IMG/VR virus record: IMGVR_UViG_3300046522_000243
Span: 1 to 41,701 of that record
Reading direction: 5' to 3' (one strand)
Length of the DNA: 41,701 bases
From: a virus
Part shown: positions 38,924 through 41,701 of the stretch, piece after piece
Layout: every line of letters starts with the position of its first letter
Numbering within the stretch: position 1 is the first letter of the stretch
The notes under the pieces: model-generated
Database searches by the model: none
What the model saw: the letters and a program-made list of their open reading frames with translations, nothing else
Told to the model about the DNA's origin: nothing
Made by a program: the position numbers and the translations under genes

Positions 38924-40306
38924 CTAGGTGCGAATACCCATCGCTTCGAGCGAGTTGCGGTGGCGCACTTCAGCGGAGATTTCCGTCGCCGACTTCTGTG
39001 CGGGTGTCCTACCGCTATCGCTGTGGATGGAGGTGACGCGTGGCATGTCTTCGACATCTGCGCTTTTGCGCGTCTGGGAGGTGCTTTCAACCTTTTCCAG
39101 ACGTTGTGCCAGCGTGTCTGCCTTCTTTGCGCTCTGCTCTGCACGTTCGTTGGCATCCTTCAGCGCCGTCTCCATGCCGTCCAACTTCGCAGTCAGGGCA
39201 GTGAGGGCGGCGAGAACGGGGTCAGCGACCGTGTCCGAATTGCTCGCTTCCTTGGCAGTGGTCTTAGTCTCGGCTGCTGTAGCTGCCTTGACTTCGTTCT
39301 CCTGGGTTTCCCCAGCAGCAGGGACAGTGGCATCGACAACCGGAGCTTCGTCCGACTTAACGGCGAGCTCGACGTGGTTGGATGCCATCTGAATGAGGAT
39401 ATTTCCGAGGGTCTGGATCGCTGTCTTCATGGAAGCAATCGCATCCGCAGACAGGCCGCCGCCCTGGAAGGCGTCGTAAGCCAGGCTGTCCTTCAGCCAT
39501 GCCAGCGAGCGGATGATCGAAGCCATCTCGGTGATGTCGTAGCAGTCCTTCTTGGTGAGGACGGAAACGATGCCGTCTTCGGACTTGGCAAGCAGCTCCG
39601 GCACTTCGTCGGACGGCTTGACCGGCTCTTCGCCCGTGACCACGGGAGCCTCGACCGTGGCATCCGTTGCAACGGGTTGCAATTCCGGCGTACCGGCTTC
39701 AGCCTTCATGGTGGCGAGGACAGGGGCGGTGAACTTGTCGCGCGTGGACTGGTTCAGCGAGGCCCAGTCAGCTTCGGACAGGCCGGCTTCGGTGCGGACC
39801 TTTTCCTCGGCCTTGACGCGCAGCTCTTCGTCGCTCTTCTGTGCGCCAGTCGTCGGTGCTTCCGTCTTCTTACCCTCGATCGCGACCACGTCGGCGTTCG
39901 GCGTGTCGTTTGTTTCGCTGGCCTTTTCGGCGAGTTCGCCGACGAAGGAGGTGACGCCGTCTTCGACTTCGATCTCCTGGACATTGGCGAGTTCGGTATT
40001 GCCTTCGACCGTGAAGGAGCCGTCATCCTCGGCCTTGATCGTGGTCTCGACATACTTGCCGGCATCGAGCCAGGCCTGGACCTGCTCTTCGGTCTTGAAG
40101 TTGTCACCCTTGAAGGTGAGCTTGGCAATATCGGCAGTGCCGTTCTTGAGGTTCTTGGGCATCTCGGCCTCCTGAGTGAGTTCATCGGATTTGATGACAC
40201 GGAGAGGCGTGCCGTTTGCGCCCGCCCTCACGATGGAATTGAACTGCGGTTCAGGGTCGGTGAGCAGGGTGACCTTTTTGACGATCTTCGATGCTTCGCG
40301 CTTCAT
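38924..40306 (-). CDS. scaffold-like protein downstream of prohead protease
   Basis: A 460-residue, Ala/Glu/Thr-rich acidic protein with long disordered stretches and a coiled coil at ~370-415 (ANERAEQSAKKADTLAQRLE). Position between XkdF-like protease and capsid, and low-complexity composition, suggest a scaffold or protease-scaffold partner that is degraded during maturation. Residues ~255-330 form an independent helical domain (CYDITEMASIIRSLAWLKDS). ATG 40306 has GAGGA upstream. A family palindrome lies in its coding sequence. Confidence 0.6.
   Translation of the reverse strand: MKREASKIVKKVTLLTDPEPQFNSIVRAGANGTPLRVIKSDELTQEAEMPKNLKNGTADIAKLTFKGDNFKTEEQVQAWLDAGKYVETTIKAEDDGSFTVEGNTELANVQEIEVEDGVTSFVGELAEKASETNDTPNADVVAIEGKKTEAPTTGAQKSDEELRVKAEEKVRTEAGLSEADWASLNQSTRDKFTAPVLATMKAEAGTPELQPVATDATVEAPVVTGEEPVKPSDEVPELLAKSEDGIVSVLTKKDCYDITEMASIIRSLAWLKDSLAYDAFQGGGLSADAIASMKTAIQTLGNILIQMASNHVELAVKSDEAPVVDATVPAAGETQENEVKAATAAETKTTAKEASNSDTVADPVLAALTALTAKLDGMETALKDANERAEQSAKKADTLAQRLEKVESTSQTRKSADVEDMPRVTSIHSDSGRTPAQKSATEISAEVRHRNSLEAMGIRT
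39668..39681. promoter_or_regulatory. palindrome TGCAACGGGTTGCA in scaffold gene
   Basis: Exact member in coding sequence (Leu-Gln-Pro-Val-Ala). Confidence 0.7.
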
Positions 40307-40317
40307 ATGTGCAGTCC

Positions 40318-40899
40318 TCAAACAAAAAAGCGGTGATTGTGACTGTCCGTCTTCTCGGTCACACTGCCGCGCTTGATTTCATGCCAGTGACCGTCAGCAG
40401 CCTTGGAGGTTCTGCCTTTGACCACTTTGCCGTTCTCGTCGAGCTGCACAAAATAGTAGTGCTCGTGATCGTCATTCTGCTCGGTCTTGCCGACCTGGTC
40501 GCGAACGACCTCGATCTCGACCGTGCGCTGGACGGGGGTGACCATGGCCTGAAAGGAGAAGCCATTTAGGTTGCCGGCCTTGATGTCAGACCAGACCTCG
40601 GCGTCTTCGACCTTCACGCCCATGACCCAGGCGCCAGCGGTGTAATCCGGATCGCCCTCGCGAGCGATGAAACTTTCGACCGGGTAAGCCTCGATCGGCT
40701 TGTTGTCGTGCTTCACGTCGATGGACTTCGTCAGGTCCAGCCGCATGAAGCGGTGAGCCATCAGCTCGATGTCTTCGGCGACCATCATCTCGCCGTAGGT
40801 GTCGAGCCGGTTGGGAGCGTAGACTTCGCCATAGATGATCTGCCGGTCGTCATCCGACCGTACGATCTTCGTCAGCGATGTCTTCGGCGTCTTGCTCAT
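40318..40899 (-). CDS. prohead protease, XkdF-like
   Basis: A 193-residue protein resembling the XkdF putative serine protease domain: IIYGEVYAPNRLDTYGEMMV, a KSIDVKHDNKPIEAY block, AWVMGVKVEDAEVWSDI and GFSFQAMVTPV. The His-rich C-terminus (DGHWHEI and HNHRF) is common in this family. It would mature scaffold and capsid. First gene after the upstream terminator, with its own promoter. Confidence 0.8.
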   Translation of the reverse strand: MSKTPKTSLTKIVRSDDDRQIIYGEVYAPNRLDTYGEMMVAEDIELMAHRFMRLDLTKSIDVKHDNKPIEAYPVESFIAREGDPDYTAGAWVMGVKVEDAEVWSDIKAGNLNGFSFQAMVTPVQRTVEIEVVRDQVGKTEQNDDHEHYYFVQLDENGKVVKGRTSKAADGHWHEIKRGSVTEKTDSHNHRFFV

Positions 40900-40908
40900 G
40901 GCTGGATT

Positions 40909-40937
40909 AAATACGCTAGAAATGTAGCCTGCGTCAA
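40909..40937 (-). promoter_or_regulatory. late-region promoter before protease gene
   Basis: TTGACG at 40932-40937, 17-nt spacer, GTATTT at 40909-40914, directly upstream of the protease ATG (40899). The transcript would have a very short leader. Family palindrome centred near -62. Confidence 0.55.
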
Positions 40938-40957
40938 TCGGCGTCCAGCGAGGAAAT

Positions 40958-40971
40958 TGCAACGCGTTGCA
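40958..40971. promoter_or_regulatory. palindrome TGCAACGCGTTGCA above the late promoter
   Basis: Exact, fully symmetric member, 20 bp above the -35, just past the terminator. Confidence 0.75.
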
Positions 40972-40977
40972 AAATCT

Positions 40978-41017
40978 AAAATGAAAACGCCCCCGACGAG
41001 GGCAGCGTCGAGGGCGT
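40978..41017 (-). terminator. intrinsic terminator of upstream operon
   Basis: 12-position stem (40987-40998 with 41006-41017, one mismatch), 7-nt loop, then TTTTCATTTT on the minus strand. It ends transcription of the 41102-41422 gene and makes the downstream promoter necessary. Confidence 0.85.
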
Positions 41018-41101
41018 CTAGGGAGGTGACCAATCTGGGCGGGGCATTGCCGGACTCGTCACCAACATGTCTAGGCGATATTTACCTAGCTTGCAAGGGG
41101 T

Positions 41102-41422
41102 TTATCGTCCGAGAGGGTCAGGCTGTTCGCTTGCCACGTCGAAACCATCCGAGCCAACGCCGATGCGGGGCTTGAAGAGCGGGCCGGGGTCCGGTGCAAC
41201 TGTTGCAAGCGCGGCAAGGCTGTCTCGCTGCAGGGTCTCTGCCGCCGTCAGGTACTGCAGGATGGTGCGATTGTTCTGGGTGACGCGCTGGGCGACGGGA
41301 CGATCGTCATCCTTGATCTTGCTCGTCTTCGCCAGGACTTCGTCGCGGAGCTGCGACAGAAGGTCTTCGAGCTTCCAGCCTGTCGGATTTTCTGCGGACA
41401 TCAGGATGGGCGTCTTGGTCAT
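41102..41422 (-). CDS. hypothetical protein before capsid operon
   Basis: 106 residues, helical (LEDLLSQLRDEVLAKTSKIK), acidic tail. ATG 41422 overlaps the stop of the right-edge gene (ATGA). Unrecognised; near portal/terminase by expectation. A 13-bp palindrome variant lies at 41195-41207. The 80-nt stretch from its stop to the terminator holds nothing else clear. Confidence 0.65.
   Translation of the reverse strand: MTKTPILMSAENPTGWKLEDLLSQLRDEVLAKTSKIKDDDRPVAQRVTQNNRTILQYLTAAETLQRDSLAALATVAPDPGPLFKPRIGVGSDGFDVASEQPDPLGR
41195..41207. promoter_or_regulatory. degenerate palindrome TGCAACTGTTGCA
   Basis: Both half-sites are perfect but the core is one base, so spacing is altered; weak or chance member. 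Confidence 0.3.
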
Positions 41423-41701
41423 GCTGGCCTCGTGAAATAAGGGCGGGCGTAGAAATAGCCGGGCTCCGCCAGGTTGAACTTCTTTTCGTTGGCATATTCG
41501 ATGAACTTGTCGCGGCCGGCCTCGGACAGGTGCTGGAAGTAGAACTTCCCGAACTTCGTCGCCCCGCGCGGTGCGAACTGCACCCACGTCCGCCCGTTGA
41601 CGTAGTGCTGGCGACCATAGTCATCGAGCGGCAGGCTATCGACGTTTTCCGGGGTGACGAGGGTGTAGCCCTCCCGCTCGAAATTAGTGGTCGAGATGAC
41701 G
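41419..41701 (-). CDS. C-terminal end of an unknown protein, cut by right edge
   Basis: The last 93 codons are visible, ending FYARPYFTRPA and a TGA that overlaps the next ATG. Tyr/Phe-rich, no recognised motif (GRQHYVNGRTWVQFAPRG). Could be the end of a head protein gene. Confidence 0.65.
   Translation of the reverse strand, partial: VISTTNFEREGYTLVTPENVDSLPLDDYGRQHYVNGRTWVQFAPRGATKFGKFYFQHLSEAGRDKFIEYANEKKFNLAEPGYFYARPYFTRPA

Noticed and set aside
38960-40336. 458-codon plus-strand frame opposite the scaffold gene
   Set aside because: Leu/Gly/Asp/Arg-rich shadow of an Ala/Glu-rich gene, no motif and no ribosome-binding site of note.
1-41701. CRISPR arrays, tRNA genes, integrase, attachment sites, insertion sequences
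   Set aside because: None seen on reading both strands; the window can not exclude them outside its edges.

Overview
The window is a ~41.7 kb piece of a tailed dsDNA phage genome, with a gene running off each end. It is GC-rich, gene-dense and tightly overlapped (many ATGA, GTGA and TAATG junctions). The morphogenesis genes follow the lambda-type siphovirus order, so a long, non-contractile tail is expected. GC content, codon style and promoter style suggest an alphaproteobacterial (Rhizobiales-type) host; this is inference. Every confident protein gene lies on the minus strand, so transcription runs right to left. I see no integrase, immunity repressor, tRNA or CRISPR. Terminase and portal are presumably beyond the right edge.

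Right to left, the late region (about 41.7 to 21.0 kb) holds two small unknown genes, a terminator and promoter, prohead protease, scaffold-like protein, major capsid protein, an Ala-rich structural protein, connector and tail-completion genes, major tail protein, the G/GT tail chaperone pair with a slippery A AAA AAC, tape measure protein with a lambda-R-like muramidase domain, tail-tip genes M, L, K, I and J, a collar-domain fibre and a DUF4376 fibre-assembly protein. The lysis region (20.9 to 17.9 kb) holds membrane proteins, a dNMP kinase, a holin-like protein, a SAR endolysin and overlapping Rz/Rz1 spanins. It ends at a strong intrinsic terminator at 17.88 kb.

The early/replication region (17.8 to 0 kb) starts with a cassette recalling plastid/cyanobacterial gene sets: a Ycf46-like AAA+ ATPase, an unknown protein, a Ycf35-like DUF1257 protein, a DUF2997 protein and a small ribbon-helix-helix-like protein. 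Next come a replication initiator with three iterons inside its gene, a degenerate DnaC-like protein, a DnaB-type helicase, a family A DNA polymerase with a decayed uracil-glycosylase-like N-terminus, a DnaG-like primase, an SSB-like protein with a DDDIPF motif, an SF2 helicase, an AT-hook/MerR-like protein and a RecA/UvsX-like recombinase cut by the left edge.

Three regulatory layers stand out. (1) A 14-bp palindrome, TGCAACNNGTTGCA, occurs 17 times with at most one mismatch across both early and late regions. At three promoter regions it is centred near -60 to -64; at two genes it sits exactly 4 nt before the ATG. (2) Four perfect copies of TTGACAAACACTT form early promoters. (3) On the plus strand, against all genes, a promoter, a ~90-nt structured RNA and a perfect intrinsic terminator lie antisense to the leader of the initiator gene, with a candidate coupled leader peptide. 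This resembles plasmid copy-number control.
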